Shown in pieces: positions 32,138 through 32,515 of a stretch of 32,515 nucleotides of DNA (its first letter is position 1; each line of letters opens with the position of its first letter). The notes below the pieces were generated by a model. The model saw only the letters and a program-made list of their open reading frames with translations. It did not search any database and was not told where the DNA came from. The DNA is taken from assembly GCA_902577945.1 (NCBI GenBank), contig CACHBB010000012.1, forward strand, positions 1 to 32,515. The letters are read 5' to 3'. Position numbers and translations under genes: made by a program. The DNA is from an uncultured Alphaproteobacteria bacterium. Lineage in GTDB: Bacteria; Pseudomonadota; Alphaproteobacteria; HIMB59; GCA-002718135.

Positions 32138-32515
32138 ATGATAAAAAATATTTTTAAATTTACTCTCGCACTTATAGTTAGTGCCTTCGTATCATTAAGT
32201 GCAAAGGCAGAAACTGTAATTACTGTTGTAGATTGGCAGTCTGGTGTTGGAGGTATTACTAATGCTTATGCTGACTTTATAAAAGAGTTTGAAGCAGCTA
32301 ATCCAGGAGTAAAAGTGGAGTATACACAATATACAGTCTCCACTTATAATGAATTCTTAAAGCCTGCACTTTCATCTGGACAAGGCCCAGATGTTTTTGC
32401 TGTTTATCCTGGTCCTGATCTTGATGAAGTTATGAATGCTGGACATTTAGTTAATATAACTCAAGAGGCAGATTCTGAATGGAAGGGTTGGTTAGGAAAC
32501 AATATTAATATTCCT
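32138..32515 (+). CDS. CUT1-type periplasmic sugar-binding protein (5' part, runs off window)
   Basis: The first 126 codons of a secreted binding protein are present. The signal peptide is MIKNIFKFTLALIVSAFVSL followed by SAKA and cleavage before ETVITVVDW. Then come YADFIKEFEAANPGVKVEYTQ (in the family's first helix and strand) and SGQGPDVFAVYPGPDLDEV, typical of family 1 solute-binding proteins. GGAGG at 32128-32132 lies five bases before the ATG. It is not similar enough by eye to the binding protein at 25866-27192 to be a duplicate. Permease genes should follow outside the window; the divergent L-rhamnonate dehydratase suggests a 6-deoxyhexose or its glycoside as ligand. Confidence 0.88.
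   Translation, partial: MIKNIFKFTLALIVSAFVSLSAKAETVITVVDWQSGVGGITNAYADFIKEFEAANPGVKVEYTQYTVSTYNEFLKPALSSGQGPDVFAVYPGPDLDEVMNAGHLVNITQEADSEWKGWLGNNINIP

Overview
The window looks like part of a streamlined, AT-rich (about 30% G+C by eye) marine alphaproteobacterial genome. The best-recognised proteins (FrcA/FrcB-type fructose transporter, IolD, L-fuconate dehydratase) resemble alphaproteobacterial families. Gene spacing is minimal: many start/stop codons overlap as TAATG or ATGA, and no intergenic gap exceeds 300 bases (the longest, about 195 bases, is 3135-3329). The style fits SAR11-like or HIMB59/AEGEAN-169-like bacterioplankton, but that placement is an inference. I see no tRNA, rRNA, CRISPR, insertion sequence or transcriptional regulator. 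Essentially everything is sugar uptake and sugar-acid breakdown.

Layout. (1) 1-3134, minus: a ribose-type ABC importer (binding protein, an unusually long permease, and an ATPase cut by the window edge). (2) 3330-4307, plus: a xylose-isomerase-like TIM-barrel protein, convergent with (3). (3) 4312-10523, minus: one operon, frcB-frcC-frcA, split transketolase (N half, C half), and a glycerol-kinase-like FGGY kinase. Importer, isomerase, kinase and two-subunit transketolase together recall the D-apiose/D-apulose transketolase route, though the substrate is unproven. (4) 10616-14575: an IolD-like TPP enzyme between two D-2-hydroxyacid dehydrogenases. (5) 14572-21830, minus: a compact operon with MaoC dehydratase, a binding-protein-like protein without signal peptide, a class III CoA-transferase, L-fuconate dehydratase, SDR dehydrogenase, FAH-family hydrolase, FMN L-lactate dehydrogenase, and a Rieske-like protein with four cysteines in place of the Cys2His2 set. 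A second MaoC gene diverges at 21879. (6) 22325-28359, minus: Gfo/Idh/MocA oxidoreductase, CUT1 ABC importer (the binding-protein gene has an apparent one-base frameshift), and an RraA-like protein. (7) 28511-30838, plus: RhaM-type mutarotase, extended SDR, MetE-like methyltransferase. (8) 30839-32017, minus: L-rhamnonate dehydratase. (9) From 32138, plus: the start of a further CUT1 binding protein.

How it fits together. L-fuconate and L-rhamnonate dehydratases give 2-keto-3-deoxy acids that differ only at C4. Oxidation at C4 (SDR) makes them the same 2,4-diketo acid, which the FAH hydrolase would split to pyruvate and L-lactate, and LldD would oxidise the lactate to pyruvate. The window can therefore be read as an L-fucose plus L-rhamnose (6-deoxyhexose) catabolic island with its own transporters and mutarotase. 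Dedicated sugar 1-dehydrogenase and lactonase genes are not clearly recognisable. The less explained parts are the CoA-transferase/MaoC/binding-protein-like block fused to the front of the fuconate operon, the four-Cys Rieske variant, the MetE-like gene in a sugar operon, and the helical insertion in the first permease.
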